A program made the position numbers and the translations under genes. This document shows positions 42,578 through 50,084 of a stretch of 64,000 nt of DNA, piece after piece. Location: contig NZ_JANZYO010000003.1 in NCBI RefSeq assembly GCF_025506335.1, positions 1 to 64,000 of the forward strand, given 5' to 3'. Within the stretch, counting starts at the first letter, position 1. Each line of letters starts with the position of its first letter. Under the pieces are notes generated by a model. That model worked only from the letters and a program-made list of their open reading frames with translations. It was not told the DNA's origin and ran no database searches. This DNA is from Mumia quercus. GTDB taxonomy: Bacteria; Actinomycetota; Actinomycetes; Propionibacteriales; Nocardioidaceae.

Positions 42578-43786
42578 ATGCAGCGGATCACGGTCGTAGG
42601 CATCGGTGCGGACGGCTGGGAAGGTCTCGCCATGGAGTCGCGCCGCCTCGTCCGCGAGGCCGAGGTGGTCATGGGCGGCAAGCGACACCTCGAGACCGTC
42701 CCGTGGGCGTGGTGGCAGGTCCGGGTGGAGTGGCCGCCCAACCTCGACGAGGCGCTGCCCGCGCTCCTCGACGAGTACGAAGGCAAGCGGGTCGTCGTCC
42801 TGTCCGCGGGAGACCCGCTCGTCGCCGGCATCGGGACGACGCTCATCCGGCTGCTGGGGGCCGACTACGTGGAGATCGTGCCGACGATCTCGACCGAGTC
42901 GCTCGCGCGTGCGCGGATGCACTGGTCGTACGAGGAGACGTCGCTGGTGTCGCTCATCGGCCGCGACGTCCGCCAGCTCGTCCCGCACCTCGCCCCGGGC
43001 CGACGGCTGATCGTGCTGTCGAACGACGGGGGCACGCCCGCGTCGGTGGCCGCCCTGCTGGTCGCCCAGGGGTACGGCGACACGACGATGACCGTCCTCG
43101 GCGACCTCGGGGGCCTGGCGGAGTCGCGGGCCGAGGCGACGGCGGCGACGTGGAACGTCCGGGTCGCACCCGAGCTCAACGTCGTCTGCCTCGACTGCGT
43201 CGCGGACGCCTCGCGCCGCTCGGCGATGTCGAGCGTGCCCGGTCTGCCCGACAGCGTGTTCGGAGAGGGCGGCGGCGTGGTGTCACGTGACGTCCGGGCC
43301 GCCACGCTGGCGCGTCTCGCCCCGGCCGCCGGCGACCTGCTCTGGGGACTCGGCCCGGGCGCTGCCACCCTCGCCGTCGAGTGGCTGCGCGCGGAGCCGT
43401 TGGCGTTCGGGGTCGTCGTCGAGGACGACCGCGACGGCGTCGCCCGGACGAAGGAGATGGCGGCCGACCTCGGGGTGCCGGAGCTGCGGGTCACCGAGGG
43501 CACGTTGCCGGAGGCGCTCGAGAGCCTCGCCGCGCCCGACGCCGTCTTCCTCGGCGCCCGCGCCGCCGACACCGCCCTTGTCGACCTCGCGTGGGAGGCG
43601 CTGCGTCCCGGAGGCCGGCTCGTCGCCCACGCCGTCACGCTCGACGACGAGGCCGCCTTGATCGACCGCTTCCGCAAGCACGGGGGCGAGCTCGTCCGTC
43701 TCGGCGTCGACACCGTCAGCGCGGGGGAGGGCCAGATCGTCTGGCGTCCCGGCCGGCCGGTCACGCAGTGGAGCGCGACTCGCTGA
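42578..43786 (+). CDS. cobL: Precorrin-6Y C5,15-methyltransferase (CbiE-CbiT fusion)
   Basis: A 402-residue bifunctional enzyme. The N-terminal CbiE domain (VVGIGADGWEGLAMESRRLVREAEVVMGG, then VVLSAGDPLVAGIGTTL) methylates C5/C15. The C-terminal CbiT domain (ATLARLAPAAGDLLWGLGPGAATLAVEWLR, with the SAM-binding loop) also decarboxylates the C12 acetate. It sits in the aerobic corrin route that other genes outside this window must complete. It is divergent from cobA by 105 bases. TACCGT is eight bases before the ATG. Confidence 0.94.
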   Translation: MQRITVVGIGADGWEGLAMESRRLVREAEVVMGGKRHLETVPWAWWQVRVEWPPNLDEALPALLDEYEGKRVVVLSAGDPLVAGIGTTLIRLLGADYVEIVPTISTESLARARMHWSYEETSLVSLIGRDVRQLVPHLAPGRRLIVLSNDGGTPASVAALLVAQGYGDTTMTVLGDLGGLAESRAEATAATWNVRVAPELNVVCLDCVADASRRSAMSSVPGLPDSVFGEGGGVVSRDVRAATLARLAPAAGDLLWGLGPGAATLAVEWLRAEPLAFGVVVEDDRDGVARTKEMAADLGVPELRVTEGTLPEALESLAAPDAVFLGARAADTALVDLAWEALRPGGRLVAHAVTLDDEAALIDRFRKHGGELVRLGVDTVSAGEGQIVWRPGRPVTQWSATR

Positions 43787-44398
43787 CGCTGCCGAGCGGG
43801 CATCGGGTGCGGGGCCGTCCAGGCGGACGTGCACGGTGAGGAGCTCGCTTCCGAGCACCCGTACGGTCATCGCGTTGAACGCGCGCAGCGGGTGCCACCG
43901 GAGCAGGCTGCGCTGGCGGGCGATCGGGTCGTCGTACGGCAGGATGCGGGCGGTCCCGTCGAACCACTCGTAGCGCAGCAGCCCGGTCCGCAGCCGCACG
44001 CGTACGCGCGGGTGGCGGGCGATGTTGCGGACGTAGCCGGCCCGCTCGCCGTGCTCAGCGATGATCCAGAACGACGTGCCCTCGTGCCCGTTGCCGACGG
44101 GGGTGCGGCGGGGTCGTCCGGTCCGGCGTCCCGTCGTCTCCAGCAGCGCCAGGCCGAGCGGGTTGACGCCGAGCGCGAATCCGCCGCGGACGATCGGGTT
44201 CACCACCCAGCGCTGGAGCCGCTTGACGAGCGCGACCTTCAGGGACGGGCTCGCGGCGGTCAGGACGAGGAGTGCCAGCAGGACCAGGGTCTGGCCCACG
44301 GCGAAGGTGAGGTCGTGGGCCGGGTCGATGGCCCAGACCACCCAGCCGAGCGCGATCGCGACGACGAAGCCGCCGGTGATCCCACGGCTCGGTGTCAT
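43283..44398 (-). CDS. Deazaflavin (F420)-dependent nitroreductase-family protein with abnormal 3' extension
   Basis: The recognisable part is about 190 residues: two hydrophobic helices (GGFVVAIALGWVVWAI, FAVGQTLVLLALLVLTAA) and then a Ddn-type domain. The domain includes NPLGLALLETTGRRTGRPRRTPVGN, HGERAGYVRNIARHPRVRV and LLRWHPLRAFNAMTVRVLGSELL. Such proteins bind F420 or related cofactors. The domain should end near 43830, but the frame stays open to 43283, adding about 180 residues wholly antisense to cobL that lack protein character. A stop in the +1 frame exists at 43761, so stop loss or a frameshift is likely. ATG 44398 lies inside an operator shared with the TetR gene. Confidence 0.7.
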   Translation of the reverse strand: MTPSRGITGGFVVAIALGWVVWAIDPAHDLTFAVGQTLVLLALLVLTAASPSLKVALVKRLQRWVVNPIVRGGFALGVNPLGLALLETTGRRTGRPRRTPVGNGHEGTSFWIIAEHGERAGYVRNIARHPRVRVRLRTGLLRYEWFDGTARILPYDDPIARQRSLLRWHPLRAFNAMTVRVLGSELLTVHVRLDGPAPDARSAASASRAPLRDRPAGTPDDLALPRADGVDAETDELAPVLAEAVDQGGLVVERDGVGDEPASGTQRLPREVDKGGVGGAGAEEDGVGRGEALERLRQRALGDPQLRHPEVGRHLLRPGDAVAVVLDDDPERQRLRAQPLDGEGGSARAESPEQVAGGRGETRQRGGPDVT

Positions 44399-44431
44399 AC
44401 GACTGTATGAAAGGTTCATACAGTCGTATGA
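44395..44431. promoter_or_regulatory. Long TetR-type operator between the deazaflavin enzyme and TetR genes
   Basis: TCATACGACTGTATGAA (44395-44411) is perfectly complementary to 44415-44431 around AGG. Each arm is itself an imperfect palindrome (CATAC-4-GTATG), so two repressor dimers could bind side by side. It covers the start codon of the minus-strand gene and ends nine bases before the TetR ATG. Confidence 0.75.
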
Positions 44432-44439
44432 TCCTCTTC

Positions 44440-45048
44440 ATGGACAGGAAGTCAACCCCCGCCGACCGCCGGGAGGCCGTCGTCGACGCCTTCCTCGCGG
44501 TCGTGGCGAGCCGCGGCGTCGAGAGCGCGTCGTTCCGCACCGTCGCCGACGAGGCGGGCGTCTCGCTCGGCACGGTGCAGCACTACTTCCGTACGCGCGA
44601 GGGCCTCCTGGCCGCGACGTACGAGGAGGTCCTGCGGCGCATCCGCGCCCGGCTCGAGGCGATCGAGGACGTGCCGGAACCGCGTGAACGCCTGCGCCGG
44701 ATGCTGCTCGAGCTGCTCCCGCTCGACGCCCGGCGGCACGACGAGTGCGTCATCCACCTCGCGTTCGCGGCGGTCGCGCCCTCGCGCCCCGCGCTCCAGC
44801 AGATCCAGGCGGCGGCGCTGGGCGACCTGCACGAAGCGCTCGCGCAGCTGGTCGCCGAGAGCGGCGCGCAGGCCGAGGGCTCCGACGAGGCGAGGCTGCT
44901 CGCCCGGACCCTGGCCGCGACGGCCGACGGCCTCGCCCTGCACGCGGTGAGCACGGGCGACGCTGCGCCGGAGACCCTGACGGCATCCGTCGAGGTCGTG
45001 CTCGACCGGCTCCTCGGCCCCGCGCCCGTGTCGTCGAGCGGGACCTAA
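44440..45048 (+). CDS. TetR-family transcriptional regulator
   Basis: A 202-residue TetR protein. The helix-turn-helix is FRTVADEAGVSLGTVQHYFRTREGL (about residues 28-52) with the conserved tyrosine and phenylalanine. The C-terminal ligand domain (PRERLRRMLLELLPLD..) is of the BetI/TetR_C_6 kind. ATG 44440 is preferred; an in-frame ATG at 44428 would lie in the operator. It is divergent from the deazaflavin-dependent enzyme and shares a large palindromic operator with it. Confidence 0.9.
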   Translation: MDRKSTPADRREAVVDAFLAVVASRGVESASFRTVADEAGVSLGTVQHYFRTREGLLAATYEEVLRRIRARLEAIEDVPEPRERLRRMLLELLPLDARRHDECVIHLAFAAVAPSRPALQQIQAAALGDLHEALAQLVAESGAQAEGSDEARLLARTLAATADGLALHAVSTGDAAPETLTASVEVVLDRLLGPAPVSSSGT

Positions 45049-45575
45049 GGGACGACCCGGTCGAGGACCCGGCGCGACAGCTCGAGGGCCACGCCGTACA
45101 CCGCGTGGCTCGCGGTCTCCCAGATCACCGCCGACGCCGGCAGCGTCCAGGGCGGCTCCTGGATGCCCGCCGCGGGCAGGCTCGTCCCGTGCGTGCCCGC
45201 GTACAACGCGATCCCCGCAGGCGCGCCGGCGCCGCGCGTCACGACGGGGAAGCGGGCGGCGAGCGCGCCGTACAACGTGCCGGCCACCGCCCCGAAGACG
45301 TAGTGGATCGCCCGGCTCGCGCGGACCTTCTGCGCGGGGTCGAGCACGGTCCCGTCCCGGAGCTCGGCGACCTCGGCGGCGACGACCGCGGGCGGCATGT
45401 TCTCCGGGTGGCCGCTCGGGTCGGTCCCGACCAGGCGCTTCTGCCACGTCTGCGGCGGCACCACCCGCTCGGCAGTGCGCTGGAGGGCGGGCTCGGTGAC
45501 GGCCTTGACGTACGACGCGGGCAGCGACGCGAGGGCGCCGACGACCGCGCCGCGGAGCATCCGGTGTGCGCTCAT
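45045..45575 (-). CDS. DUF1440/YagU-like membrane protein
   Basis: 176 residues with three or four weak hydrophobic helices. Segments: RMLRGAVVGALASLPASYVKAVTEPALQ, then ASRAIHYVFGAVAGTLYGALAARFP, then PPWTLPASAVIWETASHAVYGVALELSRR. The pattern matches YagU/DUF1440 inner-membrane proteins, linked in other bacteria to acid stress. It converges on the TetR gene with a 4-base overlap of their stops (CTAA). Confidence 0.75.
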   Translation of the reverse strand: MSAHRMLRGAVVGALASLPASYVKAVTEPALQRTAERVVPPQTWQKRLVGTDPSGHPENMPPAVVAAEVAELRDGTVLDPAQKVRASRAIHYVFGAVAGTLYGALAARFPVVTRGAGAPAGIALYAGTHGTSLPAAGIQEPPWTLPASAVIWETASHAVYGVALELSRRVLDRVVP

Positions 45576-45593
45576 CCGGCCACGGTACGCGCG

Positions 45594-47456
45594 TCAGTCG
45601 CGCGGCGTGAGGGTCACCGAGATCGGCAGATGGTCCGACGCCTGCGAGCCGCCCACCGTCGGTGACGACGCGACGAGGTCGGGCGTCGTCAGGAGGTGGT
45701 CGATCCGGGCCGTCGGCCGGTCCGCAGGCGACGTCGGCCCTGCCCCGTCGAGCGCGTCGACGAGTCCGAGCCCCGTCAGCTGGAGGAACGCGCTGCTCCC
45801 GGGCTGCGTGTTGAGGTCGCCGCCGAGGACGAGCGGGTGCCCGTCGGCGAGCCGGTCGTGGAGCATCTCGACGAGGTCGGCGGTCTGGGCGTCGACGCCC
45901 TCGTCGCCGTCGTGAGGCTGCAGGTGGGTCGAGACGAACCACGTCGAGGTCCCACCGGCGTCGAGGCGCACCGACAGCGCCTGCGCGCCGGTGACGGCGC
46001 CGTGCGAGGGCAGCGGTGTCCCGACGACCTCCCTGACCGGGAGGTCCGTGAGCACGGCGTCGCCCCAGACCGGATCGGCGGCCGGGGCGAAGACGGCCTC
46101 GCGGCGGAGCATCCGCTCGAGGATCGCGAGCTCGTCCTGGCCGCCGTTGAGGTACCACCCGCGGTCGACCTCGCTGAGCAGCGCCACGTCGGACCCGTGC
46201 AGCGTCTCGGCCACCAGGTCCGGGCGGAACGTGCCGTCCATGCCGTAGCCCATCCGCACGTTGTACGCGCTCACCCGCAGGCCGGACTCCGGCGTGGGGT
46301 CGGTCTCGGCCTCGAGATCCAGCGCCGTGACGGTCATCGCCGGGCCGCCCCACGCGACGACGGCGGCGAGGACGGCGGCCACGCCGAGGAGGGCGGGCTG
46401 CACGGCCACCGGCCCCGTACCCTCGGTGGCCGCGGGCACGCCCGCGGACGCGACCACGCCCAGCACCGCTGCCGCGAGGACGACGACGAGGTCGGCGCGG
46501 TAGCCGAGGTCGTAGCCCGCGTAGTAGACGAACAGCAGCACGACCCACACCAGGCCGCCCAGCGCCAGCGTCGCGGCGCGTGCCGGGCGACCGTGGTCGG
46601 AGGCGGCCCACAGGAGGGTGAGCGCGGGCATCCCGAGCGCGTACGCCACGAGCGTCCACGTCGGGGAGACCGCCGGGACGCCGCCGACGTCGGCGGTCAC
46701 GAGGAGCGCCAGCGCGGTGGCGCCCGCGAGGACCGCCGCGGCTGCCCACGTGGCCGTGCGGGGCGGTCGCAGGGTGGCCGTCGCGACCGAGGCGACCGCC
46801 GCCAGGGCGATCACGACGAGGCCGGCCGTGCCCGCCGCCGCGGACGCACGCCCCGCGTTCGCGAAGACCAGGCCGCCGAGCAGCAGGCCGGGCATCACGA
46901 GCCACGCCGTCCGGGCGGCGACGGGCTGCGGACGGTGACCGCGTGCCGCCCGCCAGGCGAGCGCGGCGCCGACGACCTGCGCCACGAGCAGCACCCACGC
47001 CCAGCCGTCGTCACGCCACACTGCGCCCCAGGTTCCCAGCGCAGCATGGGTGACGGTGCCGAGCGCGGTGCCCATGGCGACACCGACGACCAGCACGTCC
47101 CCGGACGTGGTCGCTGTCAGCGACAGCCAGGTGATCCCGGCAGCGAGGCCGAGCGAGGCCACGAGCAGCTGCGGCTGGCCGCCGTCGGTCAGCTGCAGGG
47201 CGACCCGGCACACGAGCGCGACGCCGAGCGCCACCCAGGCGGCACCCGCGGCGCGCCGACGCACCAGGAACGCGGCCGCCACGCCGACGGCGGCACAGCC
47301 GAGCGCGTACGCCCCCATCAGCTCGGGTGGCGTCGACGCTGCCTGTCCGAAGATCGTGATCAGCGACGGCGCCCACGCACGGACGAGGTCGCCGAGGACC
47401 CAGACCCCGACGGCGACGGCGAGCAGGGCGGCGGTGCGGGACCGGGGTGGCGTCAT
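45594..47456 (-). CDS. Multi-pass membrane protein with C-terminal endonuclease/exonuclease/phosphatase domain
   Basis: 620 residues. The first about 385 contain around ten hydrophobic helices. The rest is an EEP-fold domain with VSAYNVRMGYGMDG, the active-site Glu in ALLSEVDRGW, VSTHLQPHDGDEGV, GGDLNTQPGSSAF and the terminal SDHLPISVTL. All metal/catalytic positions (Asn, Glu, Asp-x-Asn, His) are visible. Topology places the EEP domain either outside or in the cytoplasm; a phosphodiesterase acting on membrane lipids or head groups is possible. Substrate unknown. Confidence 0.85.
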   Translation of the reverse strand: MTPPRSRTAALLAVAVGVWVLGDLVRAWAPSLITIFGQAASTPPELMGAYALGCAAVGVAAAFLVRRRAAGAAWVALGVALVCRVALQLTDGGQPQLLVASLGLAAGITWLSLTATTSGDVLVVGVAMGTALGTVTHAALGTWGAVWRDDGWAWVLLVAQVVGAALAWRAARGHRPQPVAARTAWLVMPGLLLGGLVFANAGRASAAAGTAGLVVIALAAVASVATATLRPPRTATWAAAAVLAGATALALLVTADVGGVPAVSPTWTLVAYALGMPALTLLWAASDHGRPARAATLALGGLVWVVLLFVYYAGYDLGYRADLVVVLAAAVLGVVASAGVPAATEGTGPVAVQPALLGVAAVLAAVVAWGGPAMTVTALDLEAETDPTPESGLRVSAYNVRMGYGMDGTFRPDLVAETLHGSDVALLSEVDRGWYLNGGQDELAILERMLRREAVFAPAADPVWGDAVLTDLPVREVVGTPLPSHGAVTGAQALSVRLDAGGTSTWFVSTHLQPHDGDEGVDAQTADLVEMLHDRLADGHPLVLGGDLNTQPGSSAFLQLTGLGLVDALDGAGPTSPADRPTARIDHLLTTPDLVASSPTVGGSQASDHLPISVTLTPRD

Positions 47457-47502
47457 GGACGAGTTCTACCGGTCCAGGGGGCCGCGCACTAGTGTCGGCG
47501 CG

Positions 47503-48105
47503 GTGAGCACCCGAGGCAGGCACGTCCCCGAACCCGGCGAGGAGACCCCGGAGCCGTACCACCTGCTGGCGGCGTGGCTCGACGTCGCCCCGGACGGCGA
47601 CCCGCCCTTGATGACGCTGGCGAGCCGCGACCTCGACGGCGCGCCCGACGCCCGTACGGTCATGGTCAACGGGTTCGACGGCGAGCGGCTCTCGTTCCAC
47701 ACCGACAGCCGCGCCCGCAAGGCCGACCAGCTCGACGCCTTCCCGTACGCGGTCGCCGTCCTCGCCTGGCCGCAGGAGGCGCGCCAGCTCGTCGCCGCTG
47801 GTGAGGTCGCGCCCGCGACGGACACGGAGGCGGCCCAGCTCTTCGACGCGTGCCCGCGCGACCTCCAGCTGCTCGCATGGCTCAACGACCCCGAGATGGC
47901 GCAGCTGCCGCGCGAGGAGCGGGTCGAGCGGTGGCGCCGCTTCGACGAGAAGCACCCCCTCCTGACCCCGCCGCGGACCTGGAGGTGCTTCCACCTCGTG
48001 CCGCGGCGCCTCACGTTCTGGGGCGGTGACGACGAAGGGCCGAGCAGGCGTCTGGAGTACGAGCGGACCCCCGAGGGGTGGACGGCGCGCCGGCTCCCGG
48101 GCTGA
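47503..48105 (+). CDS. Pyridoxamine 5'-phosphate oxidase-family protein (PdxH-like)
   Basis: A 200-residue FMN flavoprotein of the PNPOx split-barrel fold. DGDPPLMTLASRDLDGAPDARTVMVNGFDGERLSFHTDSRARKADQL is the FMN/PLP-binding half, ending in WQ-like LAWPQEARQ. The C-terminal RRLEYERTPEGWTARRLPG matches the PdxH dimerisation end (W-x-x-x-RL.P). True PdxH may make pyridoxal phosphate; several relatives use other substrates, hence no symbol. TAGTGT at 47490-47495 lies seven bases from the GTG. Confidence 0.8.
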   Translation: MSTRGRHVPEPGEETPEPYHLLAAWLDVAPDGDPPLMTLASRDLDGAPDARTVMVNGFDGERLSFHTDSRARKADQLDAFPYAVAVLAWPQEARQLVAAGEVAPATDTEAAQLFDACPRDLQLLAWLNDPEMAQLPREERVERWRRFDEKHPLLTPPRTWRCFHLVPRRLTFWGGDDEGPSRRLEYERTPEGWTARRLPG

Positions 48106-48122
48106 CCGGATATCCTGAGCGC

Positions 48123-48208
48123 GGCATCAGGGGAAGCCGGTCGAAGTCCGGCGCTGACCCGCAACCGTAGGCACCTCGTACGAGGGGCGAGCCGGAGCAC
48201 CTGCTGCC
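48123..48208 (+). ncRNA. Cobalamin riboswitch
   Basis: The core has all landmark elements in order: AAGCCGGTCGAAGTCCGGCG (P3-P4 region), CTGACCCGCAACCGTAGG (the invariant CCCGCAAC with adjacent segment), a CCTCGTACGAGG hairpin, and GAGCCGGAGCACCTGCTGCC (B12 box). GGCATCAGG at 48123-48131 pairs with the CCTGCTGCC at 48200-48208 to close it. Downstream to 48302, a hairpin including ACGGGCTCGCCCGT and the GGAAGGAA ribosome site form the expression platform. Binding of adenosylcobalamin should shut off the transporter genes that follow. Confidence 0.93.
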
Positions 48209-48302
48209 AGCTCCGCGATCCACACCGCGATCCGGAGTCCCTACCTCCATGTGCTGCCGAGGAAAACGGGCTCGCCCGTCGCAGCAGGAAGGAACCGTTC
48301 GC

Positions 48303-48998
48303 ATGCGTATGCACGCAGCCGCCGCCGCACTTCTCCTGGGTGCCGCTCTCCCCGTCCTGGGTTCCGCACCCGCTCACGCCGCCGACGGCGTCTGCGCGGA
48401 CGCCACGGGCACCACCGTCGTCGTCGACTTCACCGACCTCGGGGGCGACGTCGAGGTCGGGTGCGCCGAGGACTCCGACGGCATGACCGGCCTCCAGGCG
48501 CTGGAGGCCGCGGGATTCGACGCGGCGACCGTCGCCTCGAGCGATGTCCCGGCCGTGTGCCGGATCGACGACGAGCCGTCGGCGTCGGAGGCGATCGACG
48601 TCGGCGGCCGCGACTACACCGAGAAGTGCCAGGAGTTCCCGCCCGCGGGTGCGTACTGGTCCTACTACGTGGCTCCCGCCGACGGCGCCTGGGCGTACGC
48701 GACGACCGGCGCCGACACCAACAAGGCGGTGCCCGGAGGGTTCGAGGGCTGGCGCTTCCAGCTCGACCAGCCGGCGGACGCAGCACCCACGCCTGCGTTC
48801 GACCCGGCGAACCCGCCGACCGCGACCGCCGACGACTCCGTCGACAAAGCGGACAACGCGGCCGACACCAGCGACGAGGCCGCCGACGACGAGAACGACG
48901 GCACCTCGATCGTGTGGATCGGCATCGCCGTCGCGGTGCTGCTCGCCGTCGCCATCGCCGTCACCCTCGTGCGACGCCGCAGCAGCGAGGACGCCTGA
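48303..48998 (+). CDS. Surface-anchored DUF4430 (transcobalamin C-terminal-like) protein, likely cobalamin binding
   Basis: 231 residues: signal peptide (LLLGAALPVLGSAPAHA), a DUF4430-like domain, an acidic spacer, and a C-terminal membrane anchor (VWIGIAVAVLLAVAIAVTLV) with basic tail. The domain includes TTVVVDFTDLGGDVEVGCAEDSDGMTGLQALEAAGF, then EFPPAGAYWSYYVAPADGAWAY. This family resembles the second domain of vertebrate transcobalamin. It is directly behind the cobalamin riboswitch and ahead of the ECF transporter, so it probably captures cobalamin or cobamide outside the membrane. GGAAGGAA is 8 bases before the ATG at 48303. Confidence 0.85.
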   Translation: MRMHAAAAALLLGAALPVLGSAPAHAADGVCADATGTTVVVDFTDLGGDVEVGCAEDSDGMTGLQALEAAGFDAATVASSDVPAVCRIDDEPSASEAIDVGGRDYTEKCQEFPPAGAYWSYYVAPADGAWAYATTGADTNKAVPGGFEGWRFQLDQPADAAPTPAFDPANPPTATADDSVDKADNAADTSDEAADDENDGTSIVWIGIAVAVLLAVAIAVTLVRRRSSEDA

Positions 48999-49001
48999 GC
49001 C

Positions 49002-50084
49002 GTGGCCGAGCCCCGCGCTCGGCGTGACCTGCACCCTGGAGCCTGGTGGGTGTGGGCGCTGGGACTCGCGGTCGCGGCCACCCGGACGTACGACGTGCTC
49101 CTGCTCGGCCTCGTGATCGGCGTGGCCTCGCTGGTCGTGCTCGCACGCCGGCCGGTCGCGCCGTGGGCGATGTCGTTCCGGCTCTACCTCGGCCTCGGTG
49201 CCCTGGTGATCGTGATCCGGGTGCTGTTCGGCGTCGTGTTCGGCGCGTCGTCGACCGGCACCGTGATCCTCGACCTGCCGGAGGTGCCGCTGCCGTCGTG
49301 GGCGGACGGGGTGCGGGTGCTCGGCCCCATCACGTCCGACACGCTGCAGCGGTCGTTCGCGGCCGGGCTCCAGCTCGCCGCCCTGATCATCTGCGTGGGG
49401 GCCGCGAACTCCCTGGCGAACCCGCGCCGTCTCCTCAAGTCGCTGCCCGCGGCGCTGTACGAGGTCGGTGCGGCCGTGGTGGTCGCCATGACCCTGTTCC
49501 CGCAGCTCGCCGAGTCCGTCGGGCGGGTCCGGCGTGCGCGGCGGCTGCGCGGTGACGCGTCGCGCAACGTCCGCGCCCTGCGCTCGATCGTCATCCCGGT
49601 GATGGAGGACGCCCTCGACCGCTCGATGCAGCTCGCCGCGTCGATGGACGCGCGCGGGTACGGCCGCAAGGGCGCCGCAGACCCTCGGACGAGCAGGCTC
49701 ACCGGGGCGCTGCTCGTCGGAGGCCTCCTCGGGGTATGCGTCGGGGCGTACGCGACGGCCGACCTGACCGCGCCCCGGATCCTCGCGGCGCCGATGCTCG
49801 CGGCAGGCTTCGCCGTGGCCGGCATCGGGTTCTGGCTGTCCGGACGCAAGGTCGGCCAGACGCGTTACCGGCCCGACCCGTGGCGGGGGTGGGAGTGGTT
49901 CACCGCGCTGTGCGGTGTCGCGGTCGCCGTGACGTTCTTCCTCGACTTCGCTCTGTCACCGGTCACGCTCACCGGGCTCGTGGTCGCCGCGCTGCCGGCG
50001 CTGCTCACCCCCGAGCCGACCTCGCCGTACGCCGCGCTGCGCAGCGCGGCGGCCACCCGTACGGCCGCGGGGATGGCGGCATGA
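49002..50084 (+). CDS. ECF transporter transmembrane component EcfT (cobalamin system)
   Basis: A 360-residue integral membrane protein. The N-terminus begins HPGAWWVWALGLAVAATRTYDVLLL. Two Ala-Arg-Gly-type coupling motifs are seen as ARRLRGDAS and SMDARGYGR, which contact the ATPases. It lies three bases after the DUF4430 gene and ends in an ATGA overlap with the ATPase gene. It transmits ATP hydrolysis to the substrate component encoded at 51685. Co-regulated by the upstream riboswitch. Confidence 0.9.
   Translation: MAEPRARRDLHPGAWWVWALGLAVAATRTYDVLLLGLVIGVASLVVLARRPVAPWAMSFRLYLGLGALVIVIRVLFGVVFGASSTGTVILDLPEVPLPSWADGVRVLGPITSDTLQRSFAAGLQLAALIICVGAANSLANPRRLLKSLPAALYEVGAAVVVAMTLFPQLAESVGRVRRARRLRGDASRNVRALRSIVIPVMEDALDRSMQLAASMDARGYGRKGAADPRTSRLTGALLVGGLLGVCVGAYATADLTAPRILAAPMLAAGFAVAGIGFWLSGRKVGQTRYRPDPWRGWEWFTALCGVAVAVTFFLDFALSPVTLTGLVVAALPALLTPEPTSPYAALRSAAATRTAAGMAA

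Noticed and set aside
41333-43786. A complete cobalamin biosynthesis cluster
   Set aside because: Only cobA, cobL, cobU, cobS, cobT and cobQ are present; the ring-contraction, chelatase and other methyltransferase genes are not in this window.
48209-48302. Small separate gene between the riboswitch and the DUF4430 gene
   Set aside because: The short open frame here is the expression platform; ribosome site GGAAGGAA belongs to the ATG at 48303.
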